A DNA stretch of 64,000 nt from an uncultured Flavobacteriaceae bacterium (GCA_947501845.1 CANMXP010000017.1:40652-104651), one strand, 5' to 3'; counted from the first letter of the stretch, positions 36,156-45,121 are shown. Notes: generated by a model from the sequence alone, not told the origin. Translations and numbers: made by a program.

Positions 36156-37049
36156 ATGATTAAAAGAATGTTTATAGTTACAGTATTAGTAATAGGATTA
36201 TTAGCTAGTTCTTGTAGCAATGATGATGATAATATACCATCAACAGCCAGTTTAACTTTAGAGTTGGATGGTTTAGAAGCTTTAGGTGACGATTACGTTT
36301 ACGAAGGCTGGATAATAGTAAATGGTGCGCCAGTTTCAACAGGAACGTTTACTTCGGTTACATTTCCACAATCTTTCACGGTAGATGCTACACAACTAGA
36401 AAGTGCAACACGTTTTGTACTATCAATTGAGCCTGCTGGAGAAACAGGAACTGCCGCAGCAACACCCGCAGATACAAAAATTTTAGTAGGTGATTTTTCA
36501 GGAGATAGAGCGCCTGTTAATACAGCTATTGTAGGTGATTTTAGTGGATCTTGGGGAGTATCTTTTTTAAGAACTCCAACAGATGAAGTACCAGGGAGTG
36601 GTAATAATGGTAATGATGAAAATGGAATTTGGTTCGGAACACCACAAATGACAGGCCCACCAACAGCAGGTTTAGGATTACCTGTATTACCTGCAGGATG
36701 GAAATATGAAGGTTGGGTCGTAGTAGATGGTGTTGGTCCATTAACAACAGGAACGTTTATCAGTTTTACAGCTGTAGATGATTCTAATGATTTTAGCGGA
36801 ACAGAAAATAATGCTGGCCCTCCAGTACCAGGCGAAGATTTCTTTAACAATGCACCAGCAGGATTTACATTTCCTTTAGATGTAAGAGGACGTACTGCGG
36901 TTATCTCTGTAGAACCAGACCCAGATAACTCTCCGGCACCTTTTACTTTAAAGCCATTAGTTGGTACAGTAGGGCAAGAAACGGCTCCTACAACTCACGA
37001 TCTTACTTATAGTTCTGATTCTTTCCCTACAGGATGGGCTATTAGATAA
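36156..37049 (+). CDS. Lipoprotein with two repeated RskA-C-terminal-like domains
   Basis: The start is the ATG at 36156, because it begins a lipoprotein signal (MIKRMFIVTVLVIGLLASSC, lipid Cys20 followed by SNDDD). The 297-residue product has two related halves. Each contains YEGWIIVNGAP or YEGWVVVDGVG (residues 49 and 184), a GTFTSV/GTFISF strand and a SIEPAGE/SVEPDPD strand. This pattern resembles the extracytoplasmic part of anti-sigma-K (RskA-like) proteins, but no membrane helix or anti-sigma domain is present. The role is unknown. A Crp-type inverted repeat and promoter precede it and a terminator follows. Confidence 0.7.
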   Translation: MIKRMFIVTVLVIGLLASSCSNDDDNIPSTASLTLELDGLEALGDDYVYEGWIIVNGAPVSTGTFTSVTFPQSFTVDATQLESATRFVLSIEPAGETGTAAATPADTKILVGDFSGDRAPVNTAIVGDFSGSWGVSFLRTPTDEVPGSGNNGNDENGIWFGTPQMTGPPTAGLGLPVLPAGWKYEGWVVVDGVGPLTTGTFISFTAVDDSNDFSGTENNAGPPVPGEDFFNNAPAGFTFPLDVRGRTAVISVEPDPDNSPAPFTLKPLVGTVGQETAPTTHDLTYSSDSFPTGWAIR

Positions 37050-37077
37050 ATAATAAATTTTAGTTTTTGTTAGATTT

Positions 37078-37114
37078 AAGGCATGGTTTCGACAGAGAAA
37101 CTGTGCCTTTTAAT
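37078..37114 (+). terminator. Rho-independent terminator after the lipoprotein gene
   Basis: A 13-base stem (37078-37090 with 37097-37109, two G-T wobbles) with loop GACAGA and following TTAATTT. It ends just before the TlpA-like gene, which therefore probably has its own weak promoter or depends on read-through. Confidence 0.7.
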
Positions 37115-37122
37115 TTATATCT

Positions 37123-37683
37123 ATGTTAAGGAAAAAAATTAGTTTAAAAAATATTATATTTTTAATTGTAATTGCGGCTTTAATTATTCCACAAACACGA
37201 CAACCCATACAGGTGTTTCTACATAAAGGATTGGCGCTTTTTGGTCCTTCGGTAGTTAAGGGTTCAAAGCAGGCAAGTTTGACAAATTATGATTGGAAAC
37301 TTAAAACTGAGCAAGATGAATTTAATTTTGAAGCCACTAAGGGCAAGGTCGTTTTAGTGAATTTTTGGGCTACTTGGTGTCCGCCATGCATTGCAGAAAT
37401 GCCTAGCATGCAAGCACTTTATAACGATTATAAACATGCTATTGAATTTGTTTTTGTTTCTAATGAAGATCGTACTGTAATCAATCAGTTTCTAAGCAAA
37501 AACAATTACACTTTTAAAGTATATACGCCTTTAAGCAAGTATCCAGAGTCTTTTAATATTACAAGCATTCCTCGAACTTTTTTAATAGATAAACAAGGTC
37601 ATATAGTCATTGATAAAAGTGGTGCAGCAAACTGGAATAGTGATACGGTTAGAAAAACTATTGACGCCTTATTGGAGCTATAG
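37123..37683 (+). CDS. Membrane-anchored TlpA-like thiol-disulfide oxidoreductase
   Basis: The 186-residue protein has one N-terminal membrane anchor (residues about 10-27) and a thioredoxin fold with FWATWCPPCIAEMPSM (CPPC redox site near residue 85), SIPRTFLID and a cis-Pro region. The active site faces the periplasm, and the family reduces or oxidises cytochrome or secreted protein thiols. The end overlaps the convergent lycopene cyclase gene by 26 bases. Confidence 0.88.
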   Translation: MLRKKISLKNIIFLIVIAALIIPQTRQPIQVFLHKGLALFGPSVVKGSKQASLTNYDWKLKTEQDEFNFEATKGKVVLVNFWATWCPPCIAEMPSMQALYNDYKHAIEFVFVSNEDRTVINQFLSKNNYTFKVYTPLSKYPESFNITSIPRTFLIDKQGHIVIDKSGAANWNSDTVRKTIDALLEL

Positions 37684-38368
37684 TATTTCTTTTGGGTTCC
37701 AGATAATTCATTATAAATAAATTCAAAAGAATTAGAGAAAACGCATATACAACGTCTTCAATAGGGATGGTGAATAATCTTATATTTAAATTTTCCAAAT
37801 TATTATACCAAACAACTTCATTTCTAATAAAGCTACCAGTTAATATCCCGTTTACTATAAAAAAAGGAATAAGTATCGCTAAAAAAGTTAAATAGAAACG
37901 GCTTAGTAAATTAGGGATCTTTTTAATGACAATGCCAATTAGAACTGCTGCTAGCAGAAAATTTATAAGCGTATACCATTTCGTGCTATTATAAATGGAA
38001 AGGACTAATAAAAGCAATATAAGTAAGTAACTCATTGTTTTAGTTACAGCTATCGATAATTTCAAATTTGGAAAATAATGTAATAACGCATAGTGCGTAA
38101 ATGTGCAGGCGTAAGGAATACATATAAAAAAGAGCCATTCTTCAATAGGTAAAGACAATAATTTAAAACCTAGAAAATAATCGTCGTTAAATCCCCAAAT
38201 ACCATTTATGGTAAAAATGATATCCCAAGTAATAAATAAGAGCATACTTATTAAAATACCTATGAATAGAGATTTCCAGCGCTTATAAAATTTTAATTTA
38301 GGATGAAAACTAAATAAAAAAGGTACCGATATAGACCCTAAATTCAATAACAGATACAAATAATTCAT
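37658..38368 (-). CDS. crtY: Lycopene cyclase (fused CrtYc-CrtYd type)
   Basis: The 236-residue polytopic protein has about seven membrane segments and two lycopene cyclase domain motifs, SLPIEEWLFFICIPY at about residues 75-90 and IPIEDVVYAF near 205-214. It cyclises lycopene to beta-carotene. It lies 3 bases after crtZ in the same operon and its 3' end overlaps the convergent TlpA-like gene. Confidence 0.88.
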   Translation of the reverse strand: MNYLYLLLNLGSISVPFLFSFHPKLKFYKRWKSLFIGILISMLLFITWDIIFTINGIWGFNDDYFLGFKLLSLPIEEWLFFICIPYACTFTHYALLHYFPNLKLSIAVTKTMSYLLILLLLVLSIYNSTKWYTLINFLLAAVLIGIVIKKIPNLLSRFYLTFLAILIPFFIVNGILTGSFIRNEVVWYNNLENLNIRLFTIPIEDVVYAFSLILLNLFIMNYLEPKRNTIAPIRRQ

Positions 38369-38371
38369 CTG

Positions 38372-38821
38372 TTACTTTTTAAAGTATTTAAAAGGAACAA
38401 CCAGCATGCCAAAGCACTCACCATCGTCTTTCCCAAGGTGTTTATGATGCATTTTATGAGCACGTCTTACACCTTTAGCATACCAATTATTAGCATTTCT
38501 AAACAATTTAAACCGCTGGTGTATAAAGATATCATGAACAATAAAATAAGATACACCATAAGCAAATATGCCTATACCTATTGGTAAACCAGCCCAAAAG
38601 CTTGTGTATTTCCATAATAGGAAAAAAATAATACTTACAACTGCATAAAAAATAAAGAAAGCGTCATTGCGTTCAAACCAACTATCATGATCTTTTTTGT
38701 GATGATCCTTATGCAAAGACCATAAAAAACCATGCATAACATATTTATGCGTAAACCAGGCCATGAACTCCATAAAGCCATAAGTTCCTAAAAAAATTAA
38801 TATCCAAAAAACTGTATGCAT
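38372..38821 (-). CDS. crtZ: Beta-carotene hydroxylase
   Basis: The 149-residue membrane di-iron hydroxylase has four His clusters: HKYVMHG, HKDHHKKDHD, HDIFIHQRF and HKMHHKH. It hydroxylates beta-carotene to zeaxanthin. It sits between crtB (10 bases) and crtY (3 bases), so the pathway is complete from phytoene to zeaxanthin. Confidence 0.93.
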   Translation of the reverse strand: MHTVFWILIFLGTYGFMEFMAWFTHKYVMHGFLWSLHKDHHKKDHDSWFERNDAFFIFYAVVSIIFFLLWKYTSFWAGLPIGIGIFAYGVSYFIVHDIFIHQRFKLFRNANNWYAKGVRRAHKMHHKHLGKDDGECFGMLVVPFKYFKK

Positions 38822-38831
38822 ACCTATAAAA

Positions 38832-39671
38832 TTACATTAAATTTAATTGATATTTCACATAACTACGCATCAAGAGTTCTATTTTTTTAGGGTTGGAAAC
38901 CCGTATTCGGGTATTTTTAATTTGTAGAGCAGGTGTCTTTTTCAGTTTTTTTAATAATTGACGATAATATCTGTAAGCTATAAATACCCCAAATTTAGCC
39001 TCAATTGGTAATTTTTTTATACCACTTAAGCCTTTTGCAAAATCGGCTTCTATATCATTAATAATATCTTGTTTTGATGCTTCATTTAAATTGTTTAAAT
39101 CTGTTTTAGGAAAATAAGTTCTGTTTAAATCATCAAAATCAGTTTTCAAATCTCTTAAAAAATTCACTTTTTGAAATGCCGAGCCTAGAGACATAGCAGT
39201 ATCTTTAAGCGCTTCGAATTTAGTTTGATCTCCTTTTACAAAAACTTTTAGGCACATAAGTCCAACAACATCGGCAGATCCATAAATATATGCTTTGTAT
39301 TCTTCTTCAGTAAGATATTGGGTTTTGTGCAAGTCTAAACGCATACTTTTCATAAACGCGACGACTAAATTTTTGTCTAAATTATATTTATGAAATGTAT
39401 GTTGAAATGAATTGAGTATGGGGTTTAGGCTAATTTTATCTTTTAAAGCAAGCTCTAAATCATCAGAAAATTTATTAAAGAGCTGTTCTTTGTTATAATC
39501 ATGGAAGGAATCAACAATCTCGTCAGCAAAACGAACAAACCCATAAATGTTGTAAATATCCATTCTAATCGATTTAGAAAGCATTTTTGTTGCTAATGAA
39601 AATGACGTGCTGTAAGTCTTCGTAACAAGTTTGCTACAATTATAAGACACCGTATCGAATAATAATTTCAT
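38832..39671 (-). CDS. crtB: Phytoene synthase
   Basis: The 279-residue protein of the squalene/phytoene synthase family has both Asp-rich motifs, FVRFADEIVDSF (DEIVD, first) and FLRDLKTDFDDLNRTYFP (DLKTD, second), with the STSFSLATKML N-terminus. It joins two GGPP to phytoene. It starts 2 bases after crtI. No GGPP synthase gene is present in the window. Confidence 0.95.
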   Translation of the reverse strand: MKLLFDTVSYNCSKLVTKTYSTSFSLATKMLSKSIRMDIYNIYGFVRFADEIVDSFHDYNKEQLFNKFSDDLELALKDKISLNPILNSFQHTFHKYNLDKNLVVAFMKSMRLDLHKTQYLTEEEYKAYIYGSADVVGLMCLKVFVKGDQTKFEALKDTAMSLGSAFQKVNFLRDLKTDFDDLNRTYFPKTDLNNLNEASKQDIINDIEADFAKGLSGIKKLPIEAKFGVFIAYRYYRQLLKKLKKTPALQIKNTRIRVSNPKKIELLMRSYVKYQLNLM

Positions 39672-39673
39672 AA

Positions 39674-41137
39674 TTAGTTATGATATTTTGTTACTAAATC
39701 TGCTGCTAGTTTACCTGATATTAAAGAGGGAGGAACTCCAGGACCAGGTACTGTTAATTGACCAGTAAAAAACAAGTTTTTTACTTTTCTGCTTTTTAAT
39801 TTTGGTCTTAAAAAAGCAGTTTGAGTTAAGGTATTAGCCATTCCGTATGCATTCCCTTTATAAGAATTGTAGTCATTAATAAAATCATTAACACAAAAAC
39901 TTTCTTTAAAGATAATATGTTTTTTTATATTTTGTGAGGTTAAACTTTCAAATCGTTGCATGATTTTATTAAAATATGTTTCCCTTAATTCAGGAGTGTC
40001 ATCTAACCCTGGGGCCAATGGGATTAAAAATATACCAGCTTCTTTGCCCTCAGGAGCAGAATTGATATCTGTTTTACTTGGAAAGCTGGCATAAAACAAT
40101 GGGTTTTCTGGCCATTGTGGGGTATCATATATCGCTTCTGCATGCATACCAAAATCTACATCAAAAAATAAAGTATGATGATTTACATTTTTTAATTTTT
40201 TGTCAAACCCGACATAAAATAGGAGTGAAGATGGCGCAAATGTTTTTTTGTTCCAATAATTTTCAGAGTATTGCCTGTATGGTTTTTCTAAAAGAGACTC
40301 CGTGTGATGATAGTCAGCACCACTTACAACAATATCAGATGCATACGTTTCTCCGCACGAAACAATACCATTATATGCGCCATTTTTTACAATAATTTTC
40401 TCTATTGGCGAATTGGTCTTAATAGTAACGCCTAATTCTTTTGCTAAATTTTCAATAGCTAAAATCACTTGATACATACCTTTTTTGGGATGAAACGTGC
40501 CTAAACCAAAATCTGCATAATTCATAAAATTATAAAAAGAAGGTGTATCACTTGGTTTGGCTCCTAAAAACAAAACTGGAAACTCAAGAATTTTTATAAG
40601 TCTTTGATTCTTAAATTCTCTTCTAACATCTCTTTTTATATTACTAAAAAATTGATTTAATTTTTTAATGGTGGCTGGAGTAACTAATTCTAAAGGCGAA
40701 ACACCTGGATTGTAAACTAAATCTTTAATAGCAATATTGTAGTTGCTTTCTGCTTGTTTAATAAACTTTTTGAGTTTCTTGGAACTTCCAGCCTCTTCTT
40801 TTTCAAAAGCCGCAGCTATTTTCTCTAAGGTGTCCTCTATGGTTATAAAGTCGCCTTTTCCAAAATATACGCTATATGCTGGATTTAGTTTTTCTAAAGA
40901 GTAATAGTCTTGAGAGGATTTATTAAAATCTGAAAAAAAACGCTCAAATACATCTGGCATCCAATACCACGTTGGGCCAATATCAAAAGTAAACCCTTCC
41001 TTTACAAGCTGTCTTGCCCTGCCACCTATCGTTTTATTTTTTTCAAAAACAGTAACTTCATAGCCAGCTTTGGCTAAGTAACACGAAGCTGCCAAAGATG
41101 AAAATCCTGAGCCAATTATATTTGCAGTTAATTTCAT
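39674..41137 (-). CDS. crtI: Phytoene desaturase
   Basis: The 487-residue flavoprotein has the N-terminal IIGSGFSSLAASCYLA and VFEKNKTIGGRA nucleotide motif, DIGPTWYWMPDVFERFF, and the C-terminal CrtI signature TVPGPGVPPSLISGKLAADLV. It converts phytoene to lycopene in steps. It is the first structural gene of the crt operon, 43 bases after the regulator gene. Confidence 0.95.
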   Translation of the reverse strand: MKLTANIIGSGFSSLAASCYLAKAGYEVTVFEKNKTIGGRARQLVKEGFTFDIGPTWYWMPDVFERFFSDFNKSSQDYYSLEKLNPAYSVYFGKGDFITIEDTLEKIAAAFEKEEAGSSKKLKKFIKQAESNYNIAIKDLVYNPGVSPLELVTPATIKKLNQFFSNIKRDVRREFKNQRLIKILEFPVLFLGAKPSDTPSFYNFMNYADFGLGTFHPKKGMYQVILAIENLAKELGVTIKTNSPIEKIIVKNGAYNGIVSCGETYASDIVVSGADYHHTESLLEKPYRQYSENYWNKKTFAPSSLLFYVGFDKKLKNVNHHTLFFDVDFGMHAEAIYDTPQWPENPLFYASFPSKTDINSAPEGKEAGIFLIPLAPGLDDTPELRETYFNKIMQRFESLTSQNIKKHIIFKESFCVNDFINDYNSYKGNAYGMANTLTQTAFLRPKLKSRKVKNLFFTGQLTVPGPGVPPSLISGKLAADLVTKYHN

Positions 41138-41180
41138 ATTGTTTAACGAATATAGTTAAAAGTTAAACAAAAAAAAATAT

Positions 41181-42080
41181 TTATAAGTCTTTAACTAAAT
41201 TTTCGATAGAATTAAAGATACTTACTTTTTTGGGAAGGTTTGTAATGTTTAAATCGGAGAGTTTCTTACCTAATAGTAAAAGGTTTGTGTTTTCTTTGTC
41301 TAATAGTACCTCATTAAATTTATTAATATAGCCAGAAATCTCTTGCTCTGGAGGGTAGACTGTAAAATATGATATAAAAGTTATTTCTTCAAAAAACTCA
41401 AGTAAATCTGTAAGACTTTCCATGGGAACACTCTCTCCTAGAAAAATAGTATGATAGCCTTTGCTTCTTAATTGATAATTAATGAACAAAAGCCCAATAT
41501 CATGAATTTCATTTTCAGGTAAAAAAAGAACAAAGGTTTTAGATACAGGTTTAGGTTCTAAAATTTGTAGTCTTTCGGTATTTAAAAGTATCTTTTGTTT
41601 AATGTGAATGGATAAAAAATGTTCATGAGCTGGCGTAATGGTATTGGTTTGCCACAAAAGCCCAATTTCATTTAATAAAGGTAAAAAAACAGTGTAGAAA
41701 ATTTCACTAAAGGTTTTTGTTTCTAGCAAATTATTGTAAGTACTGTAAAACAATACTTGGTCAAAGTTTATCATGGCCATTTTTAAGGCATTCATGGCGT
41801 GGTCTTCAACTTTTGCTCTTGAAGCTATTTCTCTAACTTTAATGGGTATCTCTTCTTCTTTAAGATTGGCAACTTTCGAGATCTTTAATCCATTATTGTT
41901 TAAATACGAGATATTTAATAGCTTTTGCAAGCTAGCTAAGCTATAATTTCTAATGTTTGTATCTGATCGATTAGGGCTTAGTAGGTTATAGCGTTTTTCC
42001 CAAATTCGTATGGTGTGCGCTTTGATACCTGTAAGATTTTCTAAATCTTTAATACTAAAATTTACCCTAATATTGTTCAT
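41181..42080 (-). CDS. MerR-type, B12-binding photoreceptor regulator (CarH/LitR type)
   Basis: The 299-residue protein has an N-terminal MerR winged-helix domain (SIKDLENLTGIKAHTIRIWEKRYNLLSP), a helical B12-binding domain with W143 followed by nine residues and E153-H154, and a Rossmann B12 domain with E191-x-H193-x-x-G196. These are the residues that bind adenosylcobalamin in CarH and make it light-sensitive. In the dark the family represses carotenoid genes; light breaks the tetramer. It lies directly upstream of crtI and is read with it. Confidence 0.9.
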   Translation of the reverse strand: MNNIRVNFSIKDLENLTGIKAHTIRIWEKRYNLLSPNRSDTNIRNYSLASLQKLLNISYLNNNGLKISKVANLKEEEIPIKVREIASRAKVEDHAMNALKMAMINFDQVLFYSTYNNLLETKTFSEIFYTVFLPLLNEIGLLWQTNTITPAHEHFLSIHIKQKILLNTERLQILEPKPVSKTFVLFLPENEIHDIGLLFINYQLRSKGYHTIFLGESVPMESLTDLLEFFEEITFISYFTVYPPEQEISGYINKFNEVLLDKENTNLLLLGKKLSDLNITNLPKKVSIFNSIENLVKDL

Positions 42081-42101
42081 TGATATTTAGCTTTAGTTAA
42101 A

Positions 42102-42134
42102 CAAAATTAAGAAAATTAATCGATAAACAGCAAA
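42102..42134 (-). promoter_or_regulatory. Promoter of the carH-like/crt operon, TTTG-N21-TAATTTTG
   Basis: On the minus strand a TTTG (42134-42131) and TAATTTTG (42109-42102) are 21 bases apart, which fits the flavobacterial promoter. The start of the regulator lies about 22 bases downstream of the -7 element. The element would drive the regulator and four crt genes together, so the regulator could repress its own promoter. Confidence 0.65.
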
Positions 42135-42286
42135 GAAGTGTAAAAAAACTATTTTAATTTTAGCATTCTATGTAGGGATTGACATGCTTTTAAAACTGTT
42201 TTTTTGGCATGAAAAAATTCTAAAAACACCATGCATACTAACCAAGTTTAAAAGATACTGCTGAGCGTGTGGTAATTAGAAGGTAT

Positions 42287-42326
42287 AAAAATAGTGACTT
42301 GAAATAAAAATCAAATCACTATTTTT
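42287..42326 (-). terminator. Terminator of the cupin gene
   Basis: A perfect 11-bp stem (42287-42297 with 42316-42326), an 18-base loop, and TATACC with some T following on the minus strand. It lies 18 bases past the stop of the cupin gene, in the gap before the carotenoid operon. Confidence 0.65.
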
Positions 42327-42343
42327 CATTATCTATAGTGTAT

Positions 42344-42856
42344 CTAGTCTCTAATAGGTATCATATTAGATGTGTCTACAGGAAAACTATCGTATTTATT
42401 ATATAATCTTAAATACCTTTCAGGATCAATAGGTACCTCATTCAATGTTTCATATAGCCCTTTAAAAAAACCTTCACGTTTTTGTGATGGATTAAAAATC
42501 AATGTTAGTTTTACCGTTTCATCAGTATTATTTTTAAATCCATGGGGCGTGAATCTGGGTACATAGGCAACTGTGCCAGGCTCGGCTAGATATTCTTTAT
42601 CAGCAACTTGCACTGTTAAAACACCTTCATTTACTATAAAAGTTTCATCCATAAATCTGTGATAATGTAATTTTGCACCAATGGCCATAGGCGGAAGCGA
42701 AATCTCATAAATACCTAATTGGTCGTTAGACATTTCACTAGTAACCTTAAATGTTATTGAAATGGTATTTAATTCGAGTTTTTCTCCTTCGTTTGCTTTG
42801 ATTATAGAAGCATTATTTTCTAATGTATCTTCAAAATAATTTTCTTTAGAATCCAT
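42344..42856 (-). CDS. Cupin-domain protein
   Basis: The 170-residue protein has one cupin fold with the two metal motifs AKLHYHRFMDETFIVNEG and a later VPRFTPHGFKNNTD (final His). It has no signal peptide. It lies 10 bases after the azoreductase gene and is probably in the operon of the ECF41-type sigma factor. The substrate is unknown; such cupins often act as dioxygenases or isomerases in redox stress operons. Confidence 0.8.
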   Translation of the reverse strand: MDSKENYFEDTLENNASIIKANEGEKLELNTISITFKVTSEMSNDQLGIYEISLPPMAIGAKLHYHRFMDETFIVNEGVLTVQVADKEYLAEPGTVAYVPRFTPHGFKNNTDETVKLTLIFNPSQKREGFFKGLYETLNEVPIDPERYLRLYNKYDSFPVDTSNMIPIRD

Positions 42857-42866
42857 AGTCTTAAAT

Positions 42867-43478
42867 TTATTGCTTGAACGATTGGCTAATTGTGTTTTCT
42901 ATCAAGACCTTGTTTTGTTCTAAGGTTTGCTGGTCATTAGCTCCTTCAAGTGAAAACAATCCTTGAACTTTAATACCCATATGTCCTAGAATAGCCCTTA
43001 AATAGGGTTCTTGAAAATCATATGGTTCCATAAAAGTACCTTTGTAAATACCACCTTTGGCTGTGACTAAATAGGCTGACTTTCCCTCTAATAAGCCATA
43101 GTAACCATTTTCATTGATGTTAAATGTATGTCCTATTCTTACTGTTTGGTCTAAATAGGCTTTAAGGTTAGAAGGAATGTTTAAATTATATAAAGGGCTA
43201 CTAATTAGGATGTCATCGGCAGACTTTAATTCTGCAATTAATTCATCCGATAAAGCAGTTGCCTTTTTGCTTTCAGGAGATTTGTGCTCTAAGGGTGTAT
43301 AAAAACCTTCAATTGTATCGTTTTGAATGTGTGGCAATTGGTGTTTTACCAAATCTCTGTAAATAATGATGCCTTTTGGATTAGCAGCTTTCCAATTTTC
43401 CTCAAAATAATCAGCTAATGCTCTAGAATGTGAACCTACAGTTCTGGAACTACAATCTATTCTTAATAATGTTTTCAT
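42867..43478 (-). CDS. azoR: FMN-dependent NADH-azoreductase family
   Basis: I start at the internal ATG at 43478 (MKTLLRIDCSSRTVGSHSRALADYF) because the nine residues before it do not fit the family. The 203-residue flavoprotein has the FMN-binding SSRTVGSHS region and a PLYNLNIPSNLKAYLDQTVRIG core. It reduces quinones or azo compounds, a common protection against electrophiles. It lies 57 bases downstream of the sigma gene and 10 bases before the cupin gene. Confidence 0.88.
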   Translation of the reverse strand: MKTLLRIDCSSRTVGSHSRALADYFEENWKAANPKGIIIYRDLVKHQLPHIQNDTIEGFYTPLEHKSPESKKATALSDELIAELKSADDILISSPLYNLNIPSNLKAYLDQTVRIGHTFNINENGYYGLLEGKSAYLVTAKGGIYKGTFMEPYDFQEPYLRAILGHMGIKVQGLFSLEGANDQQTLEQNKVLIENTISQSFKQ

Positions 43479-43535
43479 GTATTGATTTTTTAATTTCAAT
43501 AACATGACAAAACAGATAAAGAAAACGTGACAGGT

Positions 43536-44393
43536 TTATAGAGAAAGTGATTTTAATTTATTGGGATCGACAATAGAAAATATACTTTTAACTTTATTGT
43601 CTTCTTTATTGTCTTCTTTATTGTCTTCGAAATCAAATACCTGACAATTTATGAGCGTATCTTCATTATAAAACAACAGAGCTGGTTGATGATTTATTTG
43701 TATGATCTTGATGGATAATAATTCCAGATAAGTTTTAAATACATAAAATAATAATTTTAAAGAAGCAGATTTTCCAACAGTTAACTCCCTTACTACTTTA
43801 ATGTTTTCTCCTCCATCTGCATGTAATGAAATGTCTTTGGAAAGCATTTCCTCTAAACGTTTTACATCACCATTTTTAATGGTTTGAACGTAATTTTCCA
43901 TATAAGAAGACGGAGGAAGGGAATTGTTGCTATAGTTTATTGTTTTGTAATTGACTAGCTTGGTTTTACCTCTACTTAGCAGTTTTCGGGAGTTTTCAAT
44001 GGTGATACCGATGGTTTTTGCAATGTCTTTATGAGAATAATCAAAGGCTTCTTTTAAGATAAAAACGGCGCGTTCTTGTGCTGTTAATTTTTCAAGAAGC
44101 ACGAGCATGGAGTATGATATAATTTCATTACGATCAATATGGTCATCAGCCTTTTCTGTTGATAAAGGCTCAGGTAACCACATGGTATTAACGGTCGTTT
44201 TACTATTTCTTTTTTTAGTGTTAATAGATTGGTTTATAACCGATTTTATTAAATAGTTAATATCATTTTTTATATGATTCTTCTCAATAGAAAGGTGTTT
44301 GGTTAAAACATCCTGAATAGCATCTTTCGCATCATCTACAGACCCTAAGATGTTATAAGCGTAAGGAAATAATATGTTTTGATAGTTTTTCAA
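43536..44393 (-). CDS. ECF41-group sigma factor with fused SnoaL-like domain
   Basis: The 285-residue protein has sigma region 2 (residues 1-60), the ECF41 linker signature WLPEP (72-76), sigma region 4 (about 95-145) and a C-terminal SnoaL-like domain (about 160-285). The C-terminal motif DPNKL (276-280) corresponds to the NPDKL that controls activity in ECF41. The SnoaL-like domain replaces a separate anti-sigma factor. Three perfect 12-base repeats encode three EDNK units just before the control motif. The azoreductase and cupin downstream match the oxidoreductase neighbours known for ECF41. Confidence 0.85.
   Translation of the reverse strand: MKNYQNILFPYAYNILGSVDDAKDAIQDVLTKHLSIEKNHIKNDINYLIKSVINQSINTKKRNSKTTVNTMWLPEPLSTEKADDHIDRNEIISYSMLVLLEKLTAQERAVFILKEAFDYSHKDIAKTIGITIENSRKLLSRGKTKLVNYKTINYSNNSLPPSSYMENYVQTIKNGDVKRLEEMLSKDISLHADGGENIKVVRELTVGKSASLKLLFYVFKTYLELLSIKIIQINHQPALLFYNEDTLINCQVFDFEDNKEDNKEDNKVKSIFSIVDPNKLKSLSL
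43593..43628 (-). repeat. Three perfect 12-base tandem repeats within the sigma gene
   Basis: The unit (TTTATTGTCTTC on the plus strand) occurs three times with no mismatch and codes for EDNK three times on the minus strand. Unit length is a multiple of three, so loss or gain of copies keeps the frame. Confidence 0.9.
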
Positions 44394-44478
44394 TTGTATA
44401 TTTTTTAAGTTCTATAGGGTATGACAAATGATATGATAAAAACGTGACATTTTTAAATAAACCATAGATTTAAATAGG

Positions 44479-44967
44479 CTATTCTTTGTTAAAAAGGGTT
44501 TGATTATTATCTGATTGATTTTTTAATTCAATCAAGGTAGTTTGAGAAGCAGCACAAAGTTTTTCTATACCATTTTGCCTGATAAAAACCTCGGATCTAC
44601 AAATAGTTAATGTGCGTCCATTTTTTAAAACATGCGCTTTGGCAATCAATAGGTCACCATCGCCAGGAGACATCAGGTTTAACTTAAATTCGACAGTTAA
44701 GACAGTAGAATCCTCTTCCATTAATGAAAAACCAGCATAACCAGCTGCATTATCTGCTATAGTACTTATTATACCAGCATGAAAAAAGCCATGTTGCTGT
44801 GTTAAAGTTGAATGATATGGTATTTGGATCTCACAGTAACCAGGCTTTACATCGGTCAGTTTAGCATGGATTAATTCCATAAACTTTTGTCTTTGAAAAC
44901 TTGCTTCAACTTTCTTCCTGAAATTGGGAAATTTTGGTTTAAAATTCATAACTAACTTAGCTTTCAA
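44479..44967 (-). CDS. PaaI-like hotdog thioesterase
   Basis: The 162-residue protein has a hotdog fold: QQHGFFHAGIISTIADNAAGYAGF at about residues 55-78 and TVLTVEFKLNLMSPGDGDLLIAKA. It is the size and pattern of PaaI-type acyl-CoA thioesterases. A start at the second ATG (44949) is also possible. It is 86 bases upstream of the sigma gene and may be part of the same unit or separate. Confidence 0.82.
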   Translation of the reverse strand: MKAKLVMNFKPKFPNFRKKVEASFQRQKFMELIHAKLTDVKPGYCEIQIPYHSTLTQQHGFFHAGIISTIADNAAGYAGFSLMEEDSTVLTVEFKLNLMSPGDGDLLIAKAHVLKNGRTLTICRSEVFIRQNGIEKLCAASQTTLIELKNQSDNNQTLFNKE

Positions 44968-45121
44968 AACGAAGATACGAAAGAAGAAAACAAAAATGTG
45001 TACCTCAGTAGAAACCAGATGGTGTTGTATGTATGCGATTTTAAAAAAGGTTTAAAATCTTGCTAAGATGAAGACAATAAGGAATTATTATCTAGGTAAG
45101 AGAATTTTTATATTTGTTTTT

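Noticed and set aside
36299..36850. A 183-codon open frame on the minus strand inside the RskA-like lipoprotein gene
   Set aside because: It is fully antisense to a gene with a lipobox, promoter and terminator. Its Pro/Ser-rich product has no domain and looks like a shadow.
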